This document shows, piece by piece, positions 34,701 to 43,897 of a stretch of DNA of 64,000 bases; the first letter of the stretch is position 1; each line of letters starts with the position of its first letter. Source of the stretch: Dyadobacter pollutisoli (GTDB taxonomy: Bacteria > Bacteroidota > Bacteroidia > Cytophagales > Spirosomataceae); the NCBI RefSeq assembly GCF_026625565.1, contig NZ_CP112998.1, forward strand, positions 5,210,501-5,274,500, written 5' to 3'. The translations under genes were made by a program, and so were the position numbers. Under the pieces are notes generated by a model. That model was not told where the DNA came from and did no database searches. It saw nothing but the letters and a program-made list of their open reading frames with translations.

Positions 34701-35453
34701 ATGAACATCCAACGCGTCTTTCTTCTTTTTTCTGTAATTCTTGCCGGTTGTTCCAAACCATCGGACAAGATCGTCGTCGCTACGGCTGCCAATGTGCAGT
34801 ATGTGATGAAGGAAATTCAGAAGGAATTTGCGAGGGAAACCGGTGAAGAAATTCAGATCGTGGTAGGCTCATCCGGGAAGCTCACGGCCCAGATCAGAGA
34901 AGGTGCGCCATTCGATGTTTTTGTTTCGGCAGACACCAAGTATCCTCAGGAAATATACAAAAACGGCGGATCGGAGGAAGAGCCCAGGATATATGCGACC
35001 GGATCGCTGGTTCTATGGGCAAAGGACATTCCCGAAACGGAACTCAGCACGGCCATTCTCGCAACCGAAAAAGTAAAAAAAATAGCCGTACCCAATCCCC
35101 GAAACGCTCCTTATGGTGAGGCCGCAATCGAAGTTTTGAAAGCTCAGGTACTTTTTGAAAAAACTGAGAAAAAACTGGTCTACGGCGAAAGCATTGCACA
35201 AACAGCCCAGTACATCTCTACCGGATCGGTGGAAGCCGGCTTCAATGCATTGTCCATTGTACTCTCCCCTGAAATGAAAGACAAAGGCCACTACATCATC
35301 ATTGATTCCACATTTCACAAGCCCATTCAGCAAGCCGCAATCCTGCTAAAACACAGCGACGCCTCTCCAAAAAAAGAATCCAGCACGAAATTCTATCATT
35401 TCCTATACTCCGACAAAGCCAAGCAGATTTTCAAAAAATACGGCTACAAATGA
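34701..35453 (+). CDS. modA: Molybdate ABC transporter, substrate-binding lipoprotein
   Basis: 250 residues from ATG 34701 with lipobox VILAGC (Cys17). The mature protein shows ModA features: VATAANVQYVMKEI, IVVGSSGKLTAQI and APFDVFVSAD for oxyanion contacts, then YATGSLVLW and VPNPRNAPYGEAAIEVL. It captures molybdate or tungstate in the periplasm and delivers it to ModB. The frame is open to 34671, but the lipobox favours the later start. It is first in the modABC operon. Confidence 0.9.
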   Translation: MNIQRVFLLFSVILAGCSKPSDKIVVATAANVQYVMKEIQKEFARETGEEIQIVVGSSGKLTAQIREGAPFDVFVSADTKYPQEIYKNGGSEEEPRIYATGSLVLWAKDIPETELSTAILATEKVKKIAVPNPRNAPYGEAAIEVLKAQVLFEKTEKKLVYGESIAQTAQYISTGSVEAGFNALSIVLSPEMKDKGHYIIIDSTFHKPIQQAAILLKHSDASPKKESSTKFYHFLYSDKAKQIFKKYGYK

Positions 35454-35505
35454 TCATACACACTCATAAACCCATCAACTTATAAACTCATGAACTCCTA
35501 AAATA

Positions 35506-36180
35506 ATGGACTGGCAACCCCTCTGGCTCACTTTCCGTCTCGCTAGCATTACCTCGGTGATCCTCCTGGTAATGGCGATGCCGGTAGCCTACTGGCTGGC
35601 TTTTGGGAAATTCAAGGGCCGTGGGGTAGTGGAAGCGATCATTGGCATGCCGCTCGTTTTGCCACCTTCCGTCATTGGTTTCTACCTTCTTTTAGCATTC
35701 AGTCCGTCCTACTGGTTTGGTGCGTGGATTGAAAAGGTTTTGGGCATGCGGCTTGTGTTTTCATTTCCCGGGCTGGTGATCGCCTCCATATTGTATAGCC
35801 TTCCTTTTATGGTGTACCCGATCAGGGCCGGGCTGCAATCATTACCGTCTTCATTGCGGGAAGCTTCCTATACTTTGGGAAAAAGTGAATGGACAACTTT
35901 TTACAAAGTGCTCCTACCCAACTGCAAACCAGCCATTTTAACCGCTTTTGTACTCACTTTCGCCCACACAGTCGGAGAGTTCGGTGTGGTACTGATGATC
36001 GGCGGCAACATTCCGGGCGTCACCAAAGTAGCGTCGGTAGCGATCTACAATGAAGTGGAGGCGCTTAACTATCCGGCGGCAAACCAATACGCAATGGTGC
36101 TTTTTGCAATTACATTCGTTATTTTGCTGTTGGTCTACTCTATTAACAACCGCCTGCTTCGTGTCCGACAATCTTCTTGA
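35506..36180 (+). CDS. modB: Molybdate ABC transporter permease
   Basis: 224 residues with about five membrane segments. The EAA-type cytoplasmic loop is LREASYTLGKSEWTTFYKVLLP. MPLVLPPSVIGFYLLLAF and FAHTVGEFGVVLMIGGNIPG are characteristic of ModB. It forms the membrane channel for molybdate. Its stop overlaps the modC start by 20 bp, and it follows modA by 52 bp. Confidence 0.92.
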   Translation: MDWQPLWLTFRLASITSVILLVMAMPVAYWLAFGKFKGRGVVEAIIGMPLVLPPSVIGFYLLLAFSPSYWFGAWIEKVLGMRLVFSFPGLVIASILYSLPFMVYPIRAGLQSLPSSLREASYTLGKSEWTTFYKVLLPNCKPAILTAFVLTFAHTVGEFGVVLMIGGNIPGVTKVASVAIYNEVEALNYPAANQYAMVLFAITFVILLLVYSINNRLLRVRQSS

Positions 36181-37057
36181 CATCAACATCCGGCATTCGC
36201 TCCAAACTGCCAATGGAATTTTACCGATGGAAGTCTCTTTTTCGCTTTCAAAAGGCAATATTCTGGCTTTAACAGGGCCTTCCGGTGCAGGGAAAACTAC
36301 ATTGCTGAGACAAATCGCGGGACTGGTGAATCCACAATCAGGGAAAATTTCACTGGATCAGCAGTTATGGCTGGATACTTCACAGGACATTCAGATACCC
36401 ACCCGAAAGCGCAACATTGGCTTCGTTTTTCAGGACTATGCATTGTTTCCACATATGACTGTAAAGGAAAACCTGCTTTTTGCGCTTGAAACAAAAGGGG
36501 ACGAAAAAGTTGTCGACGAGCTCCTGGATGCCATGGGGCTCACCCAACTGCATGGACGAAAGCCACACCAGCTGTCAGGCGGACAACAACAGCGGGTCGC
36601 ACTGGCCCGGGCATTGGTACGGAAACCGGATTTACTGCTGCTAGACGAACCATTTGCGGCACTGGATCACTCCATGCGCTACCAGTTGCAGAACCTGCTT
36701 CTCAAATTCCATCGGCTTTACCATTTTACGGTCATTATCGTTACCCACGATATTGGGGAAATATTCCGGCTCGCCGATCGGGTAATGATCATGAACCATG
36801 GGAAAGTGACACAACTAGGCAGTCCGGCGGAAGTTTACACCAGCGAGACAGACAATGCTGACGATCTCACGCTTTCCGGCGAGGTATTGAGCTGCCAGAA
36901 GCTTCACGGCCATTTACTCGTCAGCGCTTTGATCGAAAATAAAGTCCGTCAGCTCACGCTTCCACTGGATATGGAGCCACAAATGCTTCCGGGAAACAAT
37001 TTTACATTGCCATATTCACTCGATCCAAACCGTATCAGATTAGTCAACAACCGGTAA
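36161..37057 (+). CDS. modC: Molybdate ABC transporter ATP-binding protein
   Basis: 298 residues, starting at GTG 36161 inside the end of modB (VSDNLLDINIRH), which gives the normal ModC N-terminus. Walker A is GPSGAGKTT (39-47), Q-loop VFQDYALFP, signature LSGGQQQRVALARAL, Walker B LLLLDEPFAALD and H-loop VTHD. The C-terminal 70 residues look like a regulatory molybdate-binding (TOBE-like) domain. It powers uptake through ModB. The frame extends upstream to 36050 within modB, but this is not needed. Confidence 0.9.
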   Translation: MSDNLLDINIRHSLQTANGILPMEVSFSLSKGNILALTGPSGAGKTTLLRQIAGLVNPQSGKISLDQQLWLDTSQDIQIPTRKRNIGFVFQDYALFPHMTVKENLLFALETKGDEKVVDELLDAMGLTQLHGRKPHQLSGGQQQRVALARALVRKPDLLLLDEPFAALDHSMRYQLQNLLLKFHRLYHFTVIIVTHDIGEIFRLADRVMIMNHGKVTQLGSPAEVYTSETDNADDLTLSGEVLSCQKLHGHLLVSALIENKVRQLTLPLDMEPQMLPGNNFTLPYSLDPNRIRLVNNR

Positions 37058-37128
37058 ATCACCGATCGGGTTTAAGGGTAATTTTAAATGGCAGCTGTCT
37101 TTTTCAAAAAACCATATTTTACTTCTAT

Positions 37129-37806
37129 ATGCGGGTACTTTTCAAATTATTACAAATTGCAATTTTTGCATTGCCGTTGATGGCGATGCGTCAGGACAAG
37201 CCATTGCGCGTCATTTTCTTCGGAGACTCCATTACCCAGGCGGGCGTAGGTCCAACCGGATACATTACACAAATGGGTGAAATGCTAAAAGCAAAGGGCC
37301 AGGAAGGTCAATATGAACTACTTGGTGCCGGAATTGGTGGTAATAAAGTGTATGATCTTTACCTGCGTTTGGAAGACGACGTTTTGTCCAAAAAGCCGGA
37401 TATCGTTTTCATCTACGTGGGTATCAACGATGTATGGCACAAAGCTTCCTCAGGAACTGGTACTGACGCCGATAAATATGTGAAGTTTTACGAAGCTTTG
37501 ATCAAAAAAATGAAGGCTCAGAACATTCGTGTCATTGTTTGTACTCCCACTGTAATCGGTGAGAGAAACGACGCATCCAACTCACAGGATGGCGACCTCA
37601 ACCAATATTCCAAGCTGATACGTGAAATTGCAACCCGCAATAACCTGCAATTATGCGACCTCAGAAAATCCTTCCAGGACTACCTGATCCAGAACAACCC
37701 TGAAAATAAAGAAAAAGGCATCCTAACCAGCGACCGCGTACATTTAACCGACGTCGGCAATAAATTTCTGGCCGAGAAGATGTTGGAAGCTTTGGTACAG
37801 AAGTAG
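37129..37806 (+). CDS. SGNH/GDSL hydrolase, secreted
   Basis: 225 residues with a signal peptide (MRVLFKLLQIAIFALPLMA). Blocks of the SGNH family are complete: block I FFGDSIT with nucleophile S34, block II glycine in GAGIGGNKVYD, block III VGINDVWH with Asn, and block V D202-x-x-H205 (SDRVHLTDVG). It probably removes acyl or acetyl groups from carbohydrates or lipids. It ends 18 bp before a shared hairpin terminator. Confidence 0.87.
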   Translation: MRVLFKLLQIAIFALPLMAMRQDKPLRVIFFGDSITQAGVGPTGYITQMGEMLKAKGQEGQYELLGAGIGGNKVYDLYLRLEDDVLSKKPDIVFIYVGINDVWHKASSGTGTDADKYVKFYEALIKKMKAQNIRVIVCTPTVIGERNDASNSQDGDLNQYSKLIREIATRNNLQLCDLRKSFQDYLIQNNPENKEKGILTSDRVHLTDVGNKFLAEKMLEALVQK

Positions 37807-37823
37807 GTTATTGAAATTCCATT

Positions 37824-37859
37824 AAAAAGGGCTGCTTCAAAATTGAAGCAGCCCTTTTT
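37824..37859. terminator. Bidirectional terminator between convergent genes
   Basis: A 17-bp perfect stem AAAAAGGGCTGCTTCAA / TTGAAGCAGCCCTTTTT with a 2-base loop. Flanking A and T runs let it work on both strands, for the SGNH hydrolase and for the nucleotidyltransferase that ends at 37867. Confidence 0.9.
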
Positions 37860-37866
37860 AATGGTC

Positions 37867-38766
37867 CTAGTCCCAGAGCTTACCCGGATACTCGCCTTTT
37901 TCATGCAAGGCTGATAATGAAGCCTGCACTGTTGGCTTATCTTCGGGGTAGGTTACTCCAAACCAGTCGGACGAGCTGCGGAAAACGCGGCAATCGCCCA
38001 GGCCACTTTTAATGATGTGGGTCATGACGGTCGGAATGTAAAACTCTGCTTTCGGCGTATTAATATTTTCTCTTGCGTAAGTATCAAACAGGTCTTTGGT
38101 GATCGGGAACATCGAAGGTTTGAACCCCCAGAAATTCATAGAAACCGGTGTTTCTGGCGCTAATTCGGTACGCGCTCCGTCTTCTTCAAAATAAATAGCG
38201 CCATTGTCTTCAAATATCTTGGTACGCTCTATAACCGATTCGAGGTTGTGGTCTTCACGTTCGACACACACACCGCGGGATACTGTCCCATTCTCGGAAA
38301 GCGTACGTTTTAATTCGTAGCCGATCATGGCATGTTGCTTGTCGTTGGTATCTGTTTGAAGAAATTGAGCCATAGTCGCAAATGCATCGCGACCGTAAAA
38401 GTCATCAGCATTGATCACCGCAAAAGGAGTGTCAGTTTGTTTCCAGGCGCATAATGTAGCGTGACCTGTACCCCACGGCTTCACGCGCTCCACTGTTCCC
38501 AGGTCCTCCGGTACGTATGATTGCACGCCCTGAATTGCAAAATCAAAGTCAATTTTCCCTTTCAGTTTCGGGGCAAATAGTGCCTCAGCGCTTTCCTTTA
38601 TTTCCTGACGCACGATGAAAACCACTTTTCCAAAACCACTGCGTATCGCGTCATACAATGAATAATCAATGATAGTTTCTCCGTTGGGACCGAACTGGTC
38701 AAGTTGCTTGATACCACCGTAACGACTGCCTATTCCGGCAGCTAAAATCAAAAGAGTTGGTTTCAT
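37867..38766 (-). CDS. Nucleotidyltransferase family protein (NDP-sugar pyrophosphorylase-like)
   Basis: 299 residues. The N-terminal nucleotide-binding motif LLILAAGIGSRYGGIKQL is that of sugar-1-phosphate nucleotidyltransferases. Further landmarks are PWGTGHATLCAW and FAVINADDFYG, with metal-binding aspartates. It probably activates a sugar phosphate with UTP or dTTP, but the exact sugar is not determinable. No sugar-modifying genes flank it. Confidence 0.85.
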   Translation of the reverse strand: MKPTLLILAAGIGSRYGGIKQLDQFGPNGETIIDYSLYDAIRSGFGKVVFIVRQEIKESAEALFAPKLKGKIDFDFAIQGVQSYVPEDLGTVERVKPWGTGHATLCAWKQTDTPFAVINADDFYGRDAFATMAQFLQTDTNDKQHAMIGYELKRTLSENGTVSRGVCVEREDHNLESVIERTKIFEDNGAIYFEEDGARTELAPETPVSMNFWGFKPSMFPITKDLFDTYARENINTPKAEFYIPTVMTHIIKSGLGDCRVFRSSSDWFGVTYPEDKPTVQASLSALHEKGEYPGKLWD

Positions 38767-38896
38767 TCAATTAGTTTTAAACGGCAGTACCGTTGTGTGC
38801 AAAAATCCAAAAACTGCTTTCAGCGCTTTTAAAGTGAATTATCTGCCGAAAATTTGTCATTTGTGACGGCAAATTAAGTCCATTCGTCACGTAAAA

Positions 38897-38929
38897 AAAA
38901 ACGCGCTCCGGTTTAAAGAGCGCGTTTTT
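38897..38929 (-). terminator. Rho-independent terminator of the Fe-S carrier gene
   Basis: Stem AAAAACGCGCTC (38897-38908) pairs with GAGCGCGTTTTT (38918-38929) around a 9-base loop. Read on the minus strand it is followed by a T run, 27 bp after the 38956 stop. Confidence 0.82.
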
Positions 38930-38955
38930 CCAAAATAAAATATTTTAAGAATTTC

Positions 38956-39282
38956 CTATACCGCAAAGCTTTCGCCGCATCCGCAGGTACGGGTAGCATT
39001 TGGATTTATAAATTGAAAACCTTTACCATTAAGACCATCTGAAAAATCCAGCGTCGTTCCGGCCAGATAAAGGATACTTTTCTTGTCTACAATGATCTTC
39101 ACACCCTTATCTTCAAAAACCATATCATTAGGTTTTGAGTCCGAGTTAAATTCGAGATTGTAAGTCAAACCAGAGCAACCTCCGCCGAGAACACCTACCC
39201 GAATTTGGTAATCGTCCTCATGACCGTCCGCATTCCGGAGTTCAACAATCTTGTTTTTAGCAGTATCACTTACAGTAACCAT
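38956..39282 (-). CDS. HesB/IscA-type iron-sulfur cluster carrier
   Basis: 108 residues from ATG 39282 (MVTVSDTAKNKI), the usual A-type carrier length. The three conserved cysteines are C36 (GGGCSGL), C100 and C102 (TCGCGESF). It accepts iron-sulfur clusters from a scaffold and delivers them to apoproteins. No suf or isc genes are next to it. The frame is open to 39342, but the added residues do not look like the family. Confidence 0.92.
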   Translation of the reverse strand: MVTVSDTAKNKIVELRNADGHEDDYQIRVGVLGGGCSGLTYNLEFNSDSKPNDMVFEDKGVKIIVDKKSILYLAGTTLDFSDGLNGKGFQFINPNATRTCGCGESFAV

Positions 39283-39370
39283 GATCTTTTTAATTTTTGT
39301 ACTTACCCCAAAATAACGTCCTACACGAATAAGAAAGTTCACTCTTTTTCAAAAATGAAGGTCACTCTTA

Positions 39371-40307
39371 TTAATCATTCAAAATGAACGCCCCGCCCTG
39401 ATTGATCGCTGAAACATGCAGGCCTGATTCAATTCCGGCCGATGCAAATTTTTCCTGCATAGCCTTACCCGCATTTTGAGCATTTTCAAGCCCACGACTC
39501 AACGCAAACATCGACGGTCCTGAACCTGAAATGCTGCAACCCAATGCACCATTGCTGATCGCGGCCTGTTTTACTGCTTTAAATTCCGGAATCAGAATAG
39601 ACCGAACCGGTTCAATGATCACGTCCACCATCGAGCGGCTGATCAGGCCATAATCGGATTTCATCAGTCCTGCTACCAGACCGGCGACATTACCCATTTG
39701 GGCGATCGTATTTTTTAGCGACACCTCATTTTTAAGTATAAAACGGGCATCTTTAGTATTGATTTCAATGTCAGGGTGAACAAGGGTGCAGTACAGGTCT
39801 TCTGGTACCGGGATCGTAAAGATATCCAGCGGATTATAACTTCTGATCACCACAAAACCGCCCAGCAGCGAAGGACCGACGTTATCCGCGTGTGCCGAAC
39901 CGGAGGCAATGCGCTCGCCTTCCATAGCGAAAGGCAACAGTTCCTGACGGGTCAACGGATTACCGAGCAACTCATTCATCGCCACCACCCCCGCCACTGC
40001 ACTGGCCGCGCTGGAACCCATCCCGCTACCGAGGGGCATTTGCTTATGCAGCACCACTTCGCAACCCAGATTTTTGATACCCAAATGTTTCAGTAAATGC
40101 AGCATAACCACAGTTACCGAATTTTTTTTCAGCAGCGCGTGGCAGCCGGCCTTCATCACCGGTAATGTCCCTGATCACTATACCAGGCTCATCGCGCCGG
40201 TACAATTCCACTATATCTCCCGGCTCTTCGATCGCAAAACCAAAAATATCAAACCCACACGCCACATTAGCCACCGTCGCCGGCGCAAAAGCTTTTATTG
40301 AATTCAC
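39371..40307 (-). pseudogene. thrB: Homoserine kinase interrupted by a single-base frameshift
   Basis: The N-terminal part (from ATG 40307: IKAFAPATVANVACGFD, FGFAIEEPGD) and the rest (NSVTVVMLHLLKHLG, then PLGSGMGSSAASA and NVGPSLLGGFVVI) are in different frames. The change falls in a run of eight A (40122-40129 on the minus strand). With seven A the protein reads EKNSV and gives 311 residues, the family size. The enzyme is a GHMP kinase phosphorylating homoserine in threonine synthesis. A sequencing error, a real mutation or a slippage site are all possible. The first ATG overlaps the upstream HEPN gene by 4 bp. Confidence 0.85.
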
Positions 40308-40696
40308 TTTAAATAATTGTTTTCTTTTAAATAATTGACGACGCCTTTGACAAAATATTCAGCATCCTCAAAAGATTCGAGCGCGTCTTTGTAAGAAACT
40401 TCATCATATTCGTAATCGCTGAACTGCCTTTTCCCAAAAGTCCTTTTCAAGGCTAGCCCCAGTTTTCTTTCGATTAATCCAGTCAGTATAAATTCTTTGT
40501 GAAAAGCATTATGTGCTCCTGTGTGTGATTTGGCAGGTAAATTAATGGTAAAAAGAAGAGCCTGGACGCCGTGAAACATGGCATAATAGGAACGATTCAA
40601 TACTGGTTCAGTCCGCCTTAGATCTAATATCTCTCTTGCATCGTCCAAACAGCCGACCATTTTTGCTACTATATCCGAAAGAGAAACGTCTTTCAT
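40304..40696 (-). CDS. HEPN-domain protein, putative toxin partner
   Basis: 130 residues forming one HEPN domain (four-helix bundle). The Rx6H motif is R35-SYYAMF-H42 in NRSYYAMFHGVQALL, the residues that in active HEPN proteins form the RNase site. It starts with a 4-bp ATGA overlap after the nucleotidyltransferase gene and itself overlaps the thrB start by 4 bp. HEPN/MNT pairs act as toxin and antitoxin in characterised cases, where the MNT partner modifies or blocks HEPN. The role here is inferred from that precedent. Confidence 0.85.
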   Translation of the reverse strand: MKDVSLSDIVAKMVGCLDDAREILDLRRTEPVLNRSYYAMFHGVQALLFTINLPAKSHTGAHNAFHKEFILTGLIERKLGLALKRTFGKRQFSDYEYDEVSYKDALESFEDAEYFVKGVVNYLKENNYLK

Positions 40697-41031
40697 AGCA
40701 AAATACCGTCTTCACGAACATTCTTCAATAACGGAGATCCATAATGATCGAACTTATTCCTGGAAACCGGAACAGCAGAGACCGACATCAGGTATTTTAA
40801 GGACAAGTCAAAAGTGGTAGTTGACAGGTTACTGATTTCTTCATAAGACTTGATATCCTCATCATTCAACACAACCAGATAATCAATATCTGAGTCCTCG
40901 CGATAATCGCCTCTCGCATACGACCCGAATAAAATCACTTTATGAAGCCTTTCGCCATATAACTGACCCAGCCGGTTGACAAACTCTTCTGTCAACTCTT
41001 TAATTGGTTCAGGGATGTTTCTATTACTCAT
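40693..41031 (-). CDS. MNT-type minimal nucleotidyltransferase, putative antitoxin partner
   Basis: 112 residues. The nucleotidyltransferase motif is G36-S37 with D48 and D50 (LFGSYARGDYREDSDIDYL), a complete active-site core for polymerase-beta-like minimal nucleotidyltransferases. In known MNT-HEPN modules this protein adds AMP to the HEPN partner and neutralises it. It lies 37 bp after the aspartokinase/homoserine dehydrogenase gene and overlaps the HEPN gene by 4 bp, so both are probably read from the threonine operon promoter. Confidence 0.87.
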   Translation of the reverse strand: MSNRNIPEPIKELTEEFVNRLGQLYGERLHKVILFGSYARGDYREDSDIDYLVVLNDEDIKSYEEISNLSTTTFDLSLKYLMSVSAVPVSRNKFDHYGSPLLKNVREDGILL

Positions 41032-41068
41032 AGCATTGATTGCTTAAATCATCACAATTTAAAATCCT

Positions 41069-43525
41069 TTAACCCAAATAGCTACTAATACTCATAATAT
41101 CCGCGAAAACGCCTGAGGCTGTTACTTCTGCGCCTGCACCGGGGCCTTTGATGACCAGCGGACGGTCTTTGTAGCGTTCGGTAGTAAAGGATACAATGTT
41201 GTCGCTGCCTGAGAGCGTGTAAAATGGATGTTGCGCATCCACTGTTTTCAGTTCAATGCTGGCCTTGCCATTTTCCAGCGTGGCAATGTACCGCAACTTT
41301 CCCCCGGCTGCTTCCGCTTCTGATTGAAGATCTGCAAAGAAGCCGTTTGAAATTTCAAGCTCCTGAAAAAATGCGTCAACAGTCGGTGCATTGAGGCAGT
41401 TGCCGGGTAGTATCTGCGAAATTTTCACTTCGTCTGCTTCCAGCGGTACTCCTACTTCCCGCGCCAGGATTAGTATTTTTCGTCCTACATCCGCTCCGCT
41501 CAGATCCTCTCTCGGATCTGGCTCGGTAAAACCTTTGGCTTTCGCTTCCTTCACAATGTCCACAAAACGGTTGTCCGAACCGAAATTGTTGAAAATATAG
41601 GACAAAGTACCCGACAGAATAGCTTCAATTTTAAGGAACTTGTCCCCGCTCGCCATCAATCCCTGCATGGTATTGATGATCGGTAAACCTGCCCCTACAT
41701 TGGTTTCGTACAGGAATTTAACGCCCCGCTGCAATGCCGTACGCTGCAACGAAAGGTATTCCGCATAGGTACCGGAGTTGGCTACTTTATTAGGCGTTAC
41801 CACCGAAATACTCGCGTCCAGCAGCACGTGATAGTATTGTACAATGTCCTTTTCGGACGTACAATCCACAAAAACACTGTTTGGCAAGTTGAGCTCTATC
41901 ATTCTTTGCACAAAAGCAGGCAGACTGGTCTTAACTCCTTCATCCATCACCCTGTCACGCCAGTTTTCGGGCTTGATACCGTCAGGGTCCAGGAGCATCT
42001 TTTTAGTATTGGACAGTCCTGCAATGTTCAGGTTGAGCAATTTCTCTTCCCGCAAATACTGAGTCTGGTTTCTGATCTGCTCCAAAAGCGTCCCTCCGAT
42101 CAGCCCAACACCTACAATAAACAGGTTCAGCGAGCGTGTTTCAGACTGGAAGAATACGCCGTGAATCGCATTCAATGCTTTGGACAGATCACTTTTGGCA
42201 ATCACAACCGAAATATTCAGCTCCGAAGAACCCTGAGCCGTGGCTACTACATTGATACCGTTTTTACCCAAAGCAGAAAAAAGCTTCCCGGAAACCCCAG
42301 TGCTCTTTTTCATACCTTCGCCGACTATGGCAATGATCGACAGGTTTTTTTCAATCGAAATGCTGTCGATATGCCCCATACTTATTTCTGTGGCAAATTC
42401 CTTTTCCAGTACTTCACTGGCACGCGCAGCATTTTTTGGGTCAATTGAAAAACAAATGGAATGTTCCGACGAAGCCTGCGAGATCAGGATTACACTGATC
42501 GCATTATTGGAAAGCGCCGTAAATAATCTTCCCGAAATCCCAGCCACACCAATCATCCCGCTACCTTGGATGTTCACGAGCGCGATCTCGTCGATCGACG
42601 AAATACCCGTGATCGCATACTCCTTGCCGTTAGCAGATTTCTGAACATAGGTACCTTCGAAATCGACATTGAATGTGTTCAGGACCTTTAATGTAATATT
42701 CTTGGCAAATGCAGGTTGCAGGCTCGGCGGATAAATCACTTTCGCCCCGAAATGTGACAGTTCCATCGCCTCTGCATAAGAAATAGAAGGTATCGTGAAT
42801 GCGTTGGCCACTTTACGCGGATCTGCCGTCATCATACCGTCCACATCCGTCCATATTTCAATCGAATCTGCTTCCAGTGCCGCGGCCAAAATGGAAGCCG
42901 TATAATCAGAACCGCCGCGACCCAGTGTGGTCGTAATGCCTTCGGCAGTGGATGCAATAAACCCTGTTACACATTGCAATGCAGCGGTTTTTGCAAAATA
43001 TTCTAAAATCTGATGATTTGTAATTTCAAAACTAACATCCCCCATGCCATAGGTAGCATTGGTGTGGATGATCTGCCGTGCATCGCAGAATTCGGCATTG
43101 ATGCCTTTACTTTTAAGGATCTCAGTGATTACGAGTGTCGAAAGTCGCTCGCCAAAGCTCATGATCAAGTCCAATGTCCTTTCCGACAGTTCTTTGATCC
43201 AGGAAACGCCCTTCAAAATATCTTCCAGCTCATTGAAAATACCCCTTACCGCCGCGAAAGTACTGCTTTGGTTCTTCACCGGGATCAGCCCTCTTACCAC
43301 TGAAAAGTGTCTTTCTTCAACCACTTTCAGAAATTCAATGTAATCTGTATTACCGGCGGCAGCCATTTTGCCAATTTCAATCAAACGGTTCGTGACCCCT
43401 CCCATTGCTGAGAAAACAACCGCGATGCGCTCGCCCTTCGCCAGATTGTCTTCAAGGATACTGATTACTGTTTTGATGCTGTCAACCGAACCGACAGAGG
43501 TACCGCCAAATTTAAGAACCTTCAT
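41069..43525 (-). CDS. thrA: Bifunctional aspartokinase I / homoserine dehydrogenase I
   Basis: 818 residues. The N-terminal aspartokinase (1-290) starts MKVLKFGGTSVGS and has the catalytic GRGGSDYTA. ACT regulatory domains occupy about 300-460. The homoserine dehydrogenase begins at LFIVGVGLIGGTLLEQIR and carries ETNVGAGLPIINT and EAILSGTLSYIFN. It catalyses the first and third steps from aspartate to homoserine and is likely feedback-inhibited by threonine. A good promoter lies at 43590-43623. It is the first gene of the thrA-MNT-HEPN-thrB operon. Confidence 0.94.
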   Translation of the reverse strand: MKVLKFGGTSVGSVDSIKTVISILEDNLAKGERIAVVFSAMGGVTNRLIEIGKMAAAGNTDYIEFLKVVEERHFSVVRGLIPVKNQSSTFAAVRGIFNELEDILKGVSWIKELSERTLDLIMSFGERLSTLVITEILKSKGINAEFCDARQIIHTNATYGMGDVSFEITNHQILEYFAKTAALQCVTGFIASTAEGITTTLGRGGSDYTASILAAALEADSIEIWTDVDGMMTADPRKVANAFTIPSISYAEAMELSHFGAKVIYPPSLQPAFAKNITLKVLNTFNVDFEGTYVQKSANGKEYAITGISSIDEIALVNIQGSGMIGVAGISGRLFTALSNNAISVILISQASSEHSICFSIDPKNAARASEVLEKEFATEISMGHIDSISIEKNLSIIAIVGEGMKKSTGVSGKLFSALGKNGINVVATAQGSSELNISVVIAKSDLSKALNAIHGVFFQSETRSLNLFIVGVGLIGGTLLEQIRNQTQYLREEKLLNLNIAGLSNTKKMLLDPDGIKPENWRDRVMDEGVKTSLPAFVQRMIELNLPNSVFVDCTSEKDIVQYYHVLLDASISVVTPNKVANSGTYAEYLSLQRTALQRGVKFLYETNVGAGLPIINTMQGLMASGDKFLKIEAILSGTLSYIFNNFGSDNRFVDIVKEAKAKGFTEPDPREDLSGADVGRKILILAREVGVPLEADEVKISQILPGNCLNAPTVDAFFQELEISNGFFADLQSEAEAAGGKLRYIATLENGKASIELKTVDAQHPFYTLSGSDNIVSFTTERYKDRPLVIKGPGAGAEVTASGVFADIMSISSYLG

Positions 43526-43897
43526 TTAAAGCTATATTCGAATACGCAGATTACATCCGGCTCACCGCCTTTTGTTTTTGAATTGAATGCAAATATAACA
43601 ATTCAAACGCCGCATACTTCAATGATCCCTTGAAATGCGCCTATCGCTGATACTTTTTGATAAGTCGCTGAATAATACCAAAAAGCAAACCCTTTCGAAT
43701 TGGTTTTATCCAAAACCGAAGGTTACATAGGATGATTATTTTTAAAAATATAATATTTTAAATAATCTCATTTACTACAATTAATATTCCTTAAAAAGAC
43801 TTTTATCTAATTTTTTATTGTACCAATTTGAACTATGATAGAATATAGTTCTGTCCATTTTCTTTACCTAACTGTTTCACTCCTTAAAAATTCAACC
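43526..43897. other. AT-rich divergent regulatory region between thrA and susC
   Basis: 372 bases without a gene. The minus-strand promoter for thrA is at 43590-43623. Toward susC the DNA is very AT-rich (43735-43830) and no exact -7 consensus was found; ACCAATTTG near 43825 is the closest. The susC frame is open from 43835, but the signal peptide fixes the start at 43898. Confidence 0.6.
43590..43623 (-). promoter_or_regulatory. Candidate Bacteroidota sigma-A promoter for thrA
   Basis: On the minus strand TATATTTG (complement of 43590-43597) is an exact TAnnTTTG. ATTG (complement of 43620-43623) stands 22 bp upstream as a -33 element. Transcription would begin about 60 bases before the thrA ATG. 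Confidence 0.5.

Noticed and set aside
36050..36160. Extended N-terminus for ModC
   Set aside because: The extra residues overlap modB and do not resemble ModC; GTG 36161 gives the usual start of the ATPase domain.
39371..40159. Independent start of the second homoserine kinase frame at the MMKAGCHALL segment
   Set aside because: That segment is out of frame with the family sequence; the real protein continues from the upstream frame after removal of one A.
41828..42448. 206-codon plus-strand open frame inside thrA
   Set aside because: It is a shadow of the aspartokinase/homoserine dehydrogenase coding frame, with no signal of its own.
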